Origin: Dehalococcoidia bacterium
Lineage (GTDB): Bacteria > Chloroflexota > Dehalococcoidia > DSTF01 > JACRBR01
Length of the DNA stretch: 51,574 nucleotides
Assembly: GCA_015478665.1 (NCBI GenBank)
Contig: JADMII010000017.1
Coordinates: forward strand, 1 to 51,574
Direction of reading: 5' to 3'
The notes below the pieces were generated by a model. It saw only the letters and a list, made by a program, of their open reading frames with translations. It was not told where the DNA came from and did no database searches. Both the position numbers and the translations under genes were made by a program. This document shows, in pieces, positions 16,986-25,649 of this stretch; position 1 is the first letter of the stretch; the number at the start of each line of letters is the position of its first letter.

Positions 16986-18143
16986 CTACCGCGCCAGCAG
17001 CGCGTCGAGTTCTTCGATCAGGCGCTGGCCATCGGGGCCGGCGAATGCCGCGCGCGCTGGCTCGAGCGCCTCGACGAGCCACTCCGCGACGCCGTGTTTC
17101 AGGTCCGCCGGGTGCAGCGCACCGCCCAGAAACGCCTCGTCGAGCTCCGCCGCGTCGGCGAAGCGCAGGTCGCCGCCGTGGTCGGCCGTGCGGGCGATGC
17201 GAAACTCTCCGTCGCGCGGGAAGATCAGCTTCCGCGTCCAGTCCAGCATCGGGTTGAAGGCGACGGAGTCCGGCGGGCAGAAGGCCTTGCGCACCTTCGC
17301 GCGGATCTCGTCCGGCGGGTCGTGCACGAAGATCGCCGCATTGCGCTCCGACTTGCTCATCTTCATCGACGCCACGTAGTCGGCGACGTCCGAGCCCTCC
17401 GGCGGCGGCCACGTCGCCGGCTTCTTCAGCCCGAGCAGCAGCGGATGGTGCACCGTCACCGGCTTCACCTGCGCGCCCGTCGCGTCGTGCAGCGGCGACA
17501 CGCGCATCTTCGATGCAACATCGCGGGCGATGACGTGCGCCTTGCGCTGGTCCATGCCCGCCTGCGCCAGGTTGATCTGCATCGAGAAGATGTCGGCGAC
17601 CTGCATCGGCGGGTAGATCAGCTTGGCGAAGTCGACGGACTCGCCTTCCTTGCGCCCCATGATCGTGATGCTGCGCTGCATGCGCGCCAGCGTCGTGCTC
17701 TTGCTGACGTCGATGAGCGTCGCCCAGTAGTCGTCGTTGTGGTGATAGAGCTCACTCGCCAGCACGAATTCGAGCTGCGACGGGTCGCCGCCGCACGCCC
17801 GGAACGCGGCGCTGAGGCCGGTCTGGAAGTAGCCGACGGCGACGCGCCGGATCGTCTCGCGGTCGCCGCCCAGCTTGTCGTTGATCCAGGTGTGCCAGTC
17901 GGCGAGGAAGATCGTGCTGTGGGCGCCGGCGTCGACGAAGTCCTTGACCTTCGACATGCAGAGCATGCCGCCGAGATGGATCTTGCCGGAGATCTCGAAG
18001 CCGATGTAGTGGCGGAGCGGCGTCCCCGTCGCGAGCAGATGCGCGAGATCCTCGCGCGTCAGCACCTCTTCCAGGTTCCGCGTGATGAGGTCGATTCGCG
18101 GGTCCACGGCGGTCAGTGTACCGTCTGCGGTGTGCGGCGGCAT
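16986..18143 (-). CDS. tyrS: tyrosine--tRNA ligase, archaeal/eukaryotic-like type
   Basis: The 385-aa class I synthetase resembles the archaeal TyrRS: YIGFEISGKIHLGG at about 46-59 (HIGH region), FLADWHTWINDKLGG, YPPMQVADIFSMQINLAQAGMDQRKAHVIAR, SMKMSKS (KMSKS loop, about residue 273), DDEIRAKVRKAFCP-like sequence and a C-terminal GGDLRF...LHPADLKHGVAEWLVEALEP. These match archaeal enzymes rather than the usual bacterial TyrRS with an S4 domain, which is absent. The second His of HIGH is replaced by Gly (HLGG). It should activate Tyr and charge tRNA-Tyr. ATG 18143 gives a short unmatched N-terminus; GTG 18107 is an alternative. Confidence 0.88.
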   Translation of the reverse strand: MPPHTADGTLTAVDPRIDLITRNLEEVLTREDLAHLLATGTPLRHYIGFEISGKIHLGGMLCMSKVKDFVDAGAHSTIFLADWHTWINDKLGGDRETIRRVAVGYFQTGLSAAFRACGGDPSQLEFVLASELYHHNDDYWATLIDVSKSTTLARMQRSITIMGRKEGESVDFAKLIYPPMQVADIFSMQINLAQAGMDQRKAHVIARDVASKMRVSPLHDATGAQVKPVTVHHPLLLGLKKPATWPPPEGSDVADYVASMKMSKSERNAAIFVHDPPDEIRAKVRKAFCPPDSVAFNPMLDWTRKLIFPRDGEFRIARTADHGGDLRFADAAELDEAFLGGALHPADLKHGVAEWLVEALEPARAAFAGPDGQRLIEELDALLAR

Positions 18144-18277
18144 GGCTGTCCGCGGCCGACAGCAGCGATGACGATGCCCGGGCGCCGGCGCCCTCGCGTC
18201 TGCGCCGCGGCGGACGTGATTGATTCGCTGGCACGGCCAGCGTACGGTAGCCCCGGCGCCGGCCCGGCCGCGCGCTC

Positions 18278-18927
18278 CTAATTCAGCACGCCAAACCCCG
18301 AGGTCTTCTGGCGCTGATACGCTTCGAGGCGCGTCCGCATGTCCGGCAGCTCACCGGCGATGATCTCCAGCGCATGCGCCAGTCGCGCCTCCGGCGACAG
18401 CTGCTCGAGCAGCTGCTGCTTCTGCGGCGCCGGCACATCGAGCCGCGTCGCGATGTAGTCCGCCGCCTCCGCGAGCTCCGGCGGCAGGTCCACCCCGCGC
18501 GTCCACTGGCCGCCGAGCGCCATGTGCGTGCGCAGGTATTCGTCGAAGAGCTGGCGTGAGCGCGCGATGAGCTGCGGCGGCGGCGCGGCCGCGACCGGCG
18601 ACTGGTCGAGCAGCTCGACTTCGCCGCGCAGGTAGGGGCTCGTGGTGTTGACGGCGATGATGCGGAAGCGCTGCTCGCCGATGCTGAAGAGGTTCATGCG
18701 GCCTCGTCGAGGTACTCCACCTGGATGATGCGCGCGGTGGTGCCGACATCGTGCGGGATGGCGCCGCCGCCCACCTCGGCGCCGGAGCGGATGAGCACGA
18801 CGCCGAACGGCGCATCTTCATCGATGCACTCGCGCACCATGATCTTGTAGCGCTCTTCGAAGATGTGGAGGGGCAGGCGCATGCCCGGAAAGAGGACGGT
18901 CTGGAGAGGGAAGAGGCGGAGGTCCAT
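18278..18927 (-). pseudogene. Lon N-terminal-domain (substrate-binding) protein, split by a frameshift
   Basis: Two overlapping frames together make one LonN-domain protein. The first (18927 to 18694) begins MDLRLFPLQTVLFPGMRLPLHIFEERYKIMVREC and ends GTTARIIQVEYLDEAA. The second (18697 to 18278) begins MNLFSIGEQRFRIIAVNTTSPYLRGEVELLDQSP and has a helical C-terminus. In intact relatives the sequence runs ...VEYLDDGRMNL..., so one base (a G in GAGGCCGCATG) seems to be missing. The overlap is ATGA, so coupled translation of two half-proteins is formally possible, but the break falls inside a single beta-barrel. Stand-alone LonN proteins of about 210 aa are common, with unknown function. A base-calling error is also possible. 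Confidence 0.8.
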
Positions 18928-19025
18928 CGCTCGCTGCCGGGAACCGGGAAGGGCAGAGACTGCCCGTTGTTGTGCCATCGTACATCACGATACGGCCGGC
19001 GTTTCACCAGCGCCTGAGGCGACGC

Positions 19026-19031
19026 TATACT
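19026..19031 (+). promoter_or_regulatory. -10 box TATACT upstream of the GMC oxidoreductase
   Basis: TATACT is followed after 7 nt by GTG 19039, the start of a 12-codon open frame. The predicted transcript would begin at that GTG. The -35 region is not convincing. Confidence 0.45.
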
Positions 19032-19038
19032 CCCGTCC

Positions 19039-19074
19039 GTGATTGAGCGCGCAGCGGCAGGCACAGGAGCGTGA
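19039..19074 (+). CDS. possible leader peptide (11 aa) overlapping the GMC gene start
   Basis: The frame starts at GTG right after the TATACT box and ends with TGA at 19072-19074. The stop overlaps the GMC start in GTGA. The GMC gene itself has AGGAG only 1 nt from its GTG, too close for normal initiation. Coupling from this short frame could therefore explain how it is translated. It could equally be chance. Confidence 0.3.
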   Translation: MIERAAAGTGA

Positions 19075-20612
19075 CCGGCGAGCGGCGGGACGACTACGAC
19101 CTGATCGTCGTCGGCGCCGGCGCCGGCGGCGCAGTGGTGGCGGCGCGCGTCAGCGAGGATCCGCGCATCCGCGTGCTGCTCGTTGAATCCGGGCCGGACT
19201 ACCCGAACCTCGAATCGCTGCCCGAGGATCTGCGCAACGGCAATCGCGGCTCACTGACGGCCCACGACTGGCGGCTGCGCTACGTCCCCAGCGAGACGAG
19301 CCGCCCCGGCCAGGCCTTTCCGCGCGGGCGTGTTACCGGCGGCTCCTCGGCGGTAAATACGGCGATCGCGCTGCGGGGACAACCATCGGACTACGACGAG
19401 TGGGCGTCGCTGGGTAACCCCGAGTGGGCGTGGGAGAAGGTGCTGCCCGCGTTCTGCCGACTCGAGACGGACCTTGACTTCGACGCGCCATACCACGGGA
19501 AGACGGGCCCGGTCCCGATCCGCCGCCACCCGCGCGAGGAGCTGGTGCCCTACCAGGCGGCCTACCTCGATGCCTGCAAGCGGCTCGGCTATCCGGACGC
19601 CGTCGACCACAACGACCCGCAGAGCACCGGCTATGCGCCGCATCCCATGAACAAGCGCGACGGCCTGCGCGTCAGCACCGCCATCGCCTACCTCTCGCCG
19701 GCCCGCGAGCGCCCCAACCTGACGCTGCTCGCCGACACGGACGTCGTCCGCGTGACGTTCGCCCGCGGCGCGGCGAGCGGCATCGAAGTGCGACGGCGCG
19801 ACGGCGCGACGCAGGCGATCAGCGCGCCGCACGTCGTGCTGGCCGCGGGCGCGATCCACACGCCGCCGATCCTCGTGCGGTCGGGCATCGGCTCGAAGCG
19901 GGTGCTGGAGCGGCTCGGCATCGCCGAGACGCGGCTGCTCGAAGGCGTCGGTGAGCACATGCAGGACCACCCGGCGATCGGCCCGACACTCGTGCCGAAG
20001 GAGGGCGTCGCGGCGTACGACCAGCCGGTGATCCAGACGACGCTGCGCTACACGGCGACGGGCAGCAACGACGTCAACGATATGCAGCTCGAGCCGATCT
20101 CCTTCATGTACCGTCCGGACCGCCTGCTGATGGGCCTCGCGGCCTGCGTCTTCAAGTCATACTCGTACGGCCGTCTCGCCTTCGAGAGCGCGGACGTCGG
20201 CGCCGCGCCGCGCATCGAGATGGACTATCTGTCCGACGAACGCGACTACACCAAGATCATCGATGGCCTGCAGCGCGCCATGGAGCTCGTCCACACGCCG
20301 GAGATCGAGGCGCTGATCGAGGGCGTGCGACGGCCGACGGACGGCGAGCTCGCCGACGCGCCGGCGCTCGAGGCGTGGGTGCGCGCGCACGCGGCGAGCG
20401 GCGCGCATCCGTCGTGCACGGCGCGCATGGGCCCCGCCGATGACCCGACGGCCGTCGTCGACGAGCGCGGCTGCGTGCACGGCCTGCGCGGCCTGCGCAT
20501 CGCCGACGCATCGATCATGCCGCGCGTGCCGAGCGCGAACACGAACATCCCGACGATCATGATCGGGGAGCGCATCGGCGCCTGGGTGCGGGAGGAGCTG
20601 GCGCCCGCGTAG
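19071..20612 (+). CDS. GMC-family FAD oxidoreductase
   Basis: The protein has 513 aa. The FAD-binding motif DLIVVGAGAGGAVVAARVSED lies at residues 10-30, followed by LLVESG. GMC signature 1 is GRVTGGSSAVNTAIALRGQPSDYDEWA, and signature 2 is VVLAAGAIHTPPILVRSGIG. The C-terminal active site HPSCTARMG has the conserved His, with DASIMPRVPSANTNIPTIMIGERI after it. Members oxidise alcohols such as choline, glucose or long-chain alcohols; the substrate is not clear. An aldehyde dehydrogenase is encoded 1.4 kb downstream on the other strand, so an alcohol-aldehyde-acid route is possible but speculative. Confidence 0.92.
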   Translation: MTGERRDDYDLIVVGAGAGGAVVAARVSEDPRIRVLLVESGPDYPNLESLPEDLRNGNRGSLTAHDWRLRYVPSETSRPGQAFPRGRVTGGSSAVNTAIALRGQPSDYDEWASLGNPEWAWEKVLPAFCRLETDLDFDAPYHGKTGPVPIRRHPREELVPYQAAYLDACKRLGYPDAVDHNDPQSTGYAPHPMNKRDGLRVSTAIAYLSPARERPNLTLLADTDVVRVTFARGAASGIEVRRRDGATQAISAPHVVLAAGAIHTPPILVRSGIGSKRVLERLGIAETRLLEGVGEHMQDHPAIGPTLVPKEGVAAYDQPVIQTTLRYTATGSNDVNDMQLEPISFMYRPDRLLMGLAACVFKSYSYGRLAFESADVGAAPRIEMDYLSDERDYTKIIDGLQRAMELVHTPEIEALIEGVRRPTDGELADAPALEAWVRAHAASGAHPSCTARMGPADDPTAVVDERGCVHGLRGLRIADASIMPRVPSANTNIPTIMIGERIGAWVREELAPA

Positions 20613-20822
20613 GGTCGCGCCGGCGAGGCCGTACATCGGCCCATGGCCATGGCGGCGCGCGGCCGGCATACTGCCGAAGGCAATGCCCTCATGCGGCTGG
20701 TCGCACTGCTTGCGCCCGTCCCGGGGCGGTCGAATTTCGCACGCCGCATGCCTCCCATCACCCGGCCCCGCTATGCCGCCGAAATGCTGGCGGCGGTATG
20801 ATCGCGGTTCGAAGGAGGAGCC

Positions 20823-21914
20823 ATGCACGATATCTTGCTTCCCTCCCGGCGCCGTACGCGCCTGCGCAACGCTCGCCGCTACCCGGACGAAGCCGCATTC
20901 CTCGCGCGCCTGCCGCTCCTCGGCGACCGCGTGCCGCTCCGCCCATACTGGCGGCGGCGGCCCGTCCGGCCGGCGCGGCTCTGGCGCCAGATGCTGCGCT
21001 CGTCGCCGATCTTCGGCGGCCTCGCGCAGCGATTCCTTCGCGACACGAGCGGCGGTGATGCCTTCGGCGACCTCGGCAACTCCGCGATGAGCGCGGCTCG
21101 CGACGGCGCGACGACGGCGCGATGCGCGGCGGACGACGCCATCACCCGAGGCAAGAAGTGGCAAGCGAACCTGCGTGACTCGCCGAGCGTGCGCGCGGGC
21201 GCCCAACGAACGCGGCAGGCGGCGATCGCGGCGACGTTGGCCGGGCAGCGGATGCGAGGCATGATGGATGCCGCGCGCGCCCGCCGCGCGGCGAAGCGGA
21301 CGGCAGCCGCCGCTGGCGAGCGCGCGCCGAAGGGCAACGTCGAGCGGCAGAAGCTCGGACGTGACGTCGGGAAGCGCGGCCGCAAGCGGTCGCGCGGCTC
21401 GCGCCGGTCGGCGATGTTCATCGGCGTCGCCATCGGCGCCATGCTGATGTACTGGTTCGACAGCATGTCCGGACGCCGGCGGCGTGCGCTCGTGCGCGAC
21501 CGCTTCGCCCACATCGCGCACATCTTCAGCCGTCAGATACCGGACCGGCTCGAGCGTCGCGGCCGCTTCCTGCGCGGCGTCGCGCGCGGCCTTCGGCACG
21601 ATGCCACGTCGCTCCTCCCGAACGGCGACCGGCCGGCTGTCGATGATGAGACGCTCGTCGACCGCGTGCGGTCGGAGGTGCTGCGCGGCCACGGCATCAA
21701 GGCAGGCGAGATCCACCTCGACGCGTACGCAGGGGTGGTGACGCTGCGCGGACAACTGCAGTATCCCGACCAGATCCGGCGCCTGATCGAGGACACGAGC
21801 CGCACGGAGGGTGTGCGGCAGGTGCGCAGCTACCTGCATCTGCCGGGCACGCTGGCGCCGAACAAGGCGGAGATCTACGAGCTGCAGCGCGACCCGCGCG
21901 GCAGCACCGGGTGA
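20823..21914 (+). CDS. BON-domain membrane protein
   Basis: The 363-aa protein has a long basic N-terminal half (Arg/Ala-rich, few acidic residues), one transmembrane segment (MFIGVAIGAMLMYWF, about 200-215) followed by DSMSGRRRRALVRDR, then a C-terminal BON domain: DETLVDRVRSEVLRGHGIKAGEIHLDAYAGVVTLRGQLQYPDQIRRLIEDTSRTEGVRQVRSYLHLPG. BON domains bind phospholipid or hydrophobic ligands and occur in envelope-stress proteins. AAGGAGGAG precedes ATG 20823, and TATGAT about 20 bases before it may be the -10 box. It converges on the aldehyde dehydrogenase, with 79 bp between. Confidence 0.8.
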   Translation: MHDILLPSRRRTRLRNARRYPDEAAFLARLPLLGDRVPLRPYWRRRPVRPARLWRQMLRSSPIFGGLAQRFLRDTSGGDAFGDLGNSAMSAARDGATTARCAADDAITRGKKWQANLRDSPSVRAGAQRTRQAAIAATLAGQRMRGMMDAARARRAAKRTAAAAGERAPKGNVERQKLGRDVGKRGRKRSRGSRRSAMFIGVAIGAMLMYWFDSMSGRRRRALVRDRFAHIAHIFSRQIPDRLERRGRFLRGVARGLRHDATSLLPNGDRPAVDDETLVDRVRSEVLRGHGIKAGEIHLDAYAGVVTLRGQLQYPDQIRRLIEDTSRTEGVRQVRSYLHLPGTLAPNKAEIYELQRDPRGSTG

Positions 21915-21993
21915 TGCTGCCGCTGTTGGAGCCTGCCGGATCAACGCTACGCCGGTCTGGCCGAAGGGCGGCGCGAGCGGCCGCCGGCTATCG

Positions 21994-23481
21994 CTAGCCC
22001 AACTTGAACTGGATCGCCTTCGTCTCCATGTACTCCTCGAGCCCTTCGTGCCCGAGCTCGCGCCCGATCCCGCTCTGCTTGTAGCCGCCGTACGGCATGT
22101 ACGGCAGCCCGGCGCTGTGGTAGGCGTTCACCCACACCGTGCCCGCCTGCAGCCCCTTCGCCATGCCGAACGCCGTGTTGACGTCCTTCGTCCAGACCGC
22201 GGCTGCGAGCCCGTAGATCGTGTCGTTGGCGATGCGCAGCGCCTCGTCCGCGTCGCCGAAGCTGATCACCGACAGCACCGGCCCGAAGATCTCCTCGCGC
22301 GCGATGGTCATCGAATTGCGGACGCCGTCAAAGATCGTCGGCTGCACGAACAGCCCGCGGTCGTAGGCCTCGCCGGTGAGCCGCCCGCCGCCGCAGAGCA
22401 TCGATGCGCCCTCGTCCTGGCCGGCGTGCACATAGCGCACCACCTTCTCGAGCTGCGCCTCATTGATCACCGGGCCCATCGTCGTCGACGGGTCCTCCGG
22501 GTCGCCGACCTTCACCGTCTTCGTGAACGCCGCCAGCTTCCCAAGAAACTCGTCCTTTACGGACTCCTGTACGAGCAGCCGCGAGCCCGCCTGGCAGACT
22601 TGGCCTGTGTTCAGGTAGATGCCGAAGAACGAGCCGGCCACGGCCTGGTCGATGTCGGCATCGGCGAAGACGATGTTCGGCGACTTGCCGCCCAGCTCGA
22701 GTGAGATCTTCTTCAGGTTTCCCGACGCCGCCTGCATGATCGTCTTGCCGACGGCCGTCGAGCCGGTGAAGGCCACCTTGTCGACGCGGGGACTCGCCGC
22801 CAGCTCCGCGCCGACGACGTTCCCCGGGCCGGTAACGACGTTGACCACACCCGCGGGCGCTCCCGCTTCCGCGATGATGCGCGCCAGCTCGAACGTCGTG
22901 CCGGCGGTGAACTCCGACGGCTTGGCCACGACCGTGCAGCCGGCGGCGAGCGCGGGCGCCAGCTTCCACGAGATCAGCAGCACCGGGAAGTTCCAGGGCG
23001 TGATGACGCCGACGACGCCCACCGGCTCGTGTACGGTGAGGCCGACGGCGTCGGGCGCGAAGTTCGTGATCGCGTCGCCCTTGATGTCGAGCGCCAGGCC
23101 GGCGTAGTAGTCGTAGACGTCGGCCGCCATCGCCACCTCGGCGGTCGCCATGTTCTGCGGCTTGCCGACCTCCTTCGAGAGCAGTTGCGCCAGCGGCACG
23201 AGCTGCTCGCGCAGCTTCGCGGCCACCGCGCGCAGCACCTGCGCCCGCTGCGTCGCCGGCGCCTTCGACCACGCACCGCTGTCGAACGCCACGCGCGCGG
23301 CGTCGACGGCCTTCCGCGCGTCTTCCGCGTCGCCCCACGGGATCGTCTCGACGACCGCGCCGTTCGCCGGATTCCTGCGCTCGTACGTCTCGCCGGTCGT
23401 GCCCGGCGTCCAGGCGCCGCCGATGAACTGCTCGAACGTGCGCGCGTTCGCCGTGTCTGCCTGCTTCGTCTCGATGACCAT
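21994..23481 (-). CDS. NAD(P)-dependent aldehyde dehydrogenase
   Basis: The full-length 495-aa ALDH has all catalytic elements: the catalytic Asn in TPWNFP, the cofactor motif FTGSTAVGK, the general base Glu in LELGGKSPNIVFADADID, and the nucleophile Cys in NTGQVCQAGSRLLV. The ALDH-1/betaine-aldehyde class is closest by feel, but the substrate is not set. The C-terminal PYGGYKQSGIGRELG is the conserved oligomerisation tail. It oxidises aldehydes to acids in the cytoplasm. The upstream gap (23482-23582) holds AT-rich repeats that may bind a regulator. Its neighbours (GMC oxidoreductase, crotonases) suggest catabolism of alcohols or fatty compounds. Confidence 0.93.
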   Translation of the reverse strand: MVIETKQADTANARTFEQFIGGAWTPGTTGETYERRNPANGAVVETIPWGDAEDARKAVDAARVAFDSGAWSKAPATQRAQVLRAVAAKLREQLVPLAQLLSKEVGKPQNMATAEVAMAADVYDYYAGLALDIKGDAITNFAPDAVGLTVHEPVGVVGVITPWNFPVLLISWKLAPALAAGCTVVAKPSEFTAGTTFELARIIAEAGAPAGVVNVVTGPGNVVGAELAASPRVDKVAFTGSTAVGKTIMQAASGNLKKISLELGGKSPNIVFADADIDQAVAGSFFGIYLNTGQVCQAGSRLLVQESVKDEFLGKLAAFTKTVKVGDPEDPSTTMGPVINEAQLEKVVRYVHAGQDEGASMLCGGGRLTGEAYDRGLFVQPTIFDGVRNSMTIAREEIFGPVLSVISFGDADEALRIANDTIYGLAAAVWTKDVNTAFGMAKGLQAGTVWVNAYHSAGLPYMPYGGYKQSGIGRELGHEGLEEYMETKAIQFKLG

Positions 23482-23546
23482 GCGCCAACCTCCGATCGTG
23501 CGCTGCGCAGCCGCGCCGGGCGCTCGCAGCTCGCCCGGCCCGCGAT

Positions 23547-23582
23547 CGTCGTAAACTTAGCGATCGCCAAACTAATGTTACG
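23547..23582 (-). promoter_or_regulatory. AT-rich repeats with a possible operator upstream of the aldehyde dehydrogenase
   Basis: On the minus strand the words TAGTTTGGCGATCGC and TAAGTTTACGACGATCGC follow each other as imperfect direct repeats. The palindrome GCGATCGC lies inside the first, flanked by TTAG and CTAA on opposite strands. This is strikingly AT-rich against 70% GC surroundings and sits 65-100 bases before the ALDH start. No regulator is adjacent. Confidence 0.4.
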
Positions 23583-23703
23583 CCCGGCCGGCGCATGCGG
23601 TCAATTGGCGTCCGGCGCACGATACAAGCCAAGACCGCAGTCCCCCGTGGCGCGCTGGCCGCGCGCATCGTTCGGCGTCGAGCCGGCCGCAGTCCTTCGC
23701 GGC

Positions 23704-24450
23704 TCACACGCCGGCCGCGTGCCGCCCCTCGCCGGACGCGAAGCGCGCGGCGCCGCTCTGCGCCAGGCCGATCACGCTGCGCCCGATGTCCGCCTCCATC
23801 TTCAGGCCATCGCTCAGCGGCGTGCCGAGGCCGTCGTACACGCAGTGGCGGTCGGCGAGCAGGCACTCCTGCGGAAACGCGGCGATCTGCTCGGCGACGA
23901 CGAGCGCCGCATCGAGCGCTGTGCCGCGCGGCACGAGCCGGCTGATGAGCCCGGTGTGCAGCGCCTCGTCGTGCTCGACGATGCGGCCGGTGAGGATCAT
24001 GTCGAGCGCGCGGCCGAGGCCGACGATGCGCGGCAGCCGCTGCGTGCCGCCGTCGATCAGCGGTACGCCCCAGCGCCGGTTCAGCACGCCGAACCGCGCG
24101 CCCTCGCCGGCGATGCGCACGTCGCACCAGCAGGCGATCTCGAGCCCGCCGGCGACGCACCAGCCTTCGATCGCGGCGATCGTCGGCTTGCTGGCGTGCA
24201 GGCGCGTGAAGCCCATCGGCCCCTCGGACGCGTTCGCCGGATTGTTCATCGCCTTCAGGTCGGCGCCGCCGCAGAACGCCTCGCCTCCGGCGCCTGTGAC
24301 GACGAGCGCGCGGGCGCCGGCGTCCGCCTCGAAGGCGTGATAGCCGTCGCGCAGCGCCTCCGCTGCCTCGCGGTCGACGGCGTTTCGTGCGTGCGGCCGG
24401 TCGATCGTCAGCACGGCGGCCGCGCCGCGGCGTTCGTATCGTACGGCCAT
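23704..24450 (-). CDS. enoyl-CoA hydratase/isomerase (crotonase) family protein, copy 1
   Basis: The protein has 248 aa with the crotonase fold: AAVLTIDRPHARNAVDREAAEAL, VVTGAGGEAFCGGADLKAM (oxyanion hole), KPTIAAIEGWCVAGGLEIACWCDVRIAGEGARFGVLNRRWGVPLIDGGTQRL. The first catalytic Glu (GGLEIA) is present. The second, usually in a PE motif, is replaced (VLN), so ordinary hydration of enoyl-CoA is doubtful. An isomerase, hydrolase or other crotonase reaction is possible. ATG 24450 is where the fold begins; the frame stays open far upstream but without homology. The second crotonase gene is divergent, 183 bp away. Confidence 0.88.
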   Translation of the reverse strand: MAVRYERRGAAAVLTIDRPHARNAVDREAAEALRDGYHAFEADAGARALVVTGAGGEAFCGGADLKAMNNPANASEGPMGFTRLHASKPTIAAIEGWCVAGGLEIACWCDVRIAGEGARFGVLNRRWGVPLIDGGTQRLPRIVGLGRALDMILTGRIVEHDEALHTGLISRLVPRGTALDAALVVAEQIAAFPQECLLADRHCVYDGLGTPLSDGLKMEADIGRSVIGLAQSGAARFASGEGRHAAGV

Positions 24451-24621
24451 GCTCCGCCTCTCCTTCGATCCGGCGCAACCGTCGGCGCCAGTTCGTGACG
24501 CCGCGGGACATTGCCCGCCCGCCGTCCGATGGATCTCATTTCGCGCCTCGGATTGCGCGGACGCATCGTCGCTGATCGCGCCCTCGGCGTCCATCCCCTG
24601 TCCTGAAGGGCAGCCGCGTTC

Positions 24622-24627
24622 TACGCT
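24622..24627 (+). promoter_or_regulatory. -10-like box TACGCT, 6 nt before the start at 24634
   Basis: TACGCT, then TGCCGC, then ATG. As at 10159 and 10537, this spacing predicts a leaderless transcript. Confidence 0.3.
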
Positions 24628-24633
24628 TGCCGC

Positions 24634-25395
24634 ATGGAGTACGTACGCTTCGACCGCGACCCGGCGCGCCCCGGCCTCGCCACGATCACGCTGGACCGGC
24701 CGGACAAACTCAACGGCCTCAACCTGCAGATGCACGATGAGCTGCAGCGAGTCTGCCGCGAGCTGCAGGACGATTTCCGCACGCGCGTCGTCATCCTCAC
24801 CGGCGCCGGACGCGCCTTCTCGGCCGGCGCCGATCTCCGCGAGCGGCGCCCGGCGGCGCCCGCATCGGACCTCGACCGCCGGCTGCGGGTCGGCGTCGGC
24901 GAGCGCACGAGCGGGCTCATCGAGCGGCTCGACCAGGTGACGATCGCGGCGATCAACGGGCTGGCGATCGGCGGCGGCCTCGTGCTGACGGCCTGCTGCG
25001 ATATCCGGCTGGCCGCGGCATCGGCGTGGTTTTCCATCCCCGAGGTGGATGTCGGGCTGCCGCTGACGTGGAACGCGCTGCCGCGGCTGATGCGGGAGCT
25101 CGGACCGGCGCGGACGAAAGAGCTGGTGATGACGTGCGACCGCTTCGAGGCGGCCGACGGCCTGCGCTGGGGCTTCATCAACCATGTCTACCCCGACGAC
25201 GAGCTCATGCCGGCAGTGCTCGCGCTCGCCGAGAAGCTCCTCGCGAAGGACGAGATGATGCTGGCGATGACGAAGTCGGCGACGAACGCCCTCGCGCAGA
25301 TGATGGTGCCGGAGCAGGTGACCTACGCCGATCGCGACCAGATGCTCCTCGGCTATCGTCTGCGATCCGGGCGATCCGCAATTGGAGGCAGATAG
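24634..25395 (+). CDS. enoyl-CoA hydratase/isomerase (crotonase) family protein, copy 2
   Basis: The 253-aa protein has GLATITLDRPDKLNGLNLQMHDEL, VILTGAGRAFSAGADLRER, VTIAAINGLAIGGGLVLTACCDIRLAAASAWFSIPEVDVGLPLTWNALPRLMRELG. Here the first catalytic Glu position is Val (GGGLVL) but the second is present (IPE). This is the mirror image of copy 1. The C-terminal tail (DRDQMLLGYRLRSGRSAIGGR) is short. It probably acts on an acyl-CoA, but the reaction cannot be fixed from sequence. No ribosome binding site precedes ATG 24634; a TACGCT box does. Confidence 0.88.
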   Translation: MEYVRFDRDPARPGLATITLDRPDKLNGLNLQMHDELQRVCRELQDDFRTRVVILTGAGRAFSAGADLRERRPAAPASDLDRRLRVGVGERTSGLIERLDQVTIAAINGLAIGGGLVLTACCDIRLAAASAWFSIPEVDVGLPLTWNALPRLMRELGPARTKELVMTCDRFEAADGLRWGFINHVYPDDELMPAVLALAEKLLAKDEMMLAMTKSATNALAQMMVPEQVTYADRDQMLLGYRLRSGRSAIGGR

Positions 25396-25649
25396 AGAGT
25401 GACGGACGTCGCAGTCGGGGCGGACGCGGGGTGAATCCGCAGATGTCGCAGGGCGGCGTCCCGGTACGGGGGCTGGCGAGGCCCGCGTGACGGCGGCGAG
25501 ATCGCGAACATAACGGCCTCGGTCGCGGCGTGCTGCGGCACCACCTCGGTCCGGCGTACTGCGCCACCACCTCGATCGCGGCGTCGCTCTCCCGCGCGCC
25601 CCGGACGCCAGGACCGGGCGCCGCAACTGCACCACGATAGCCTGATCTT

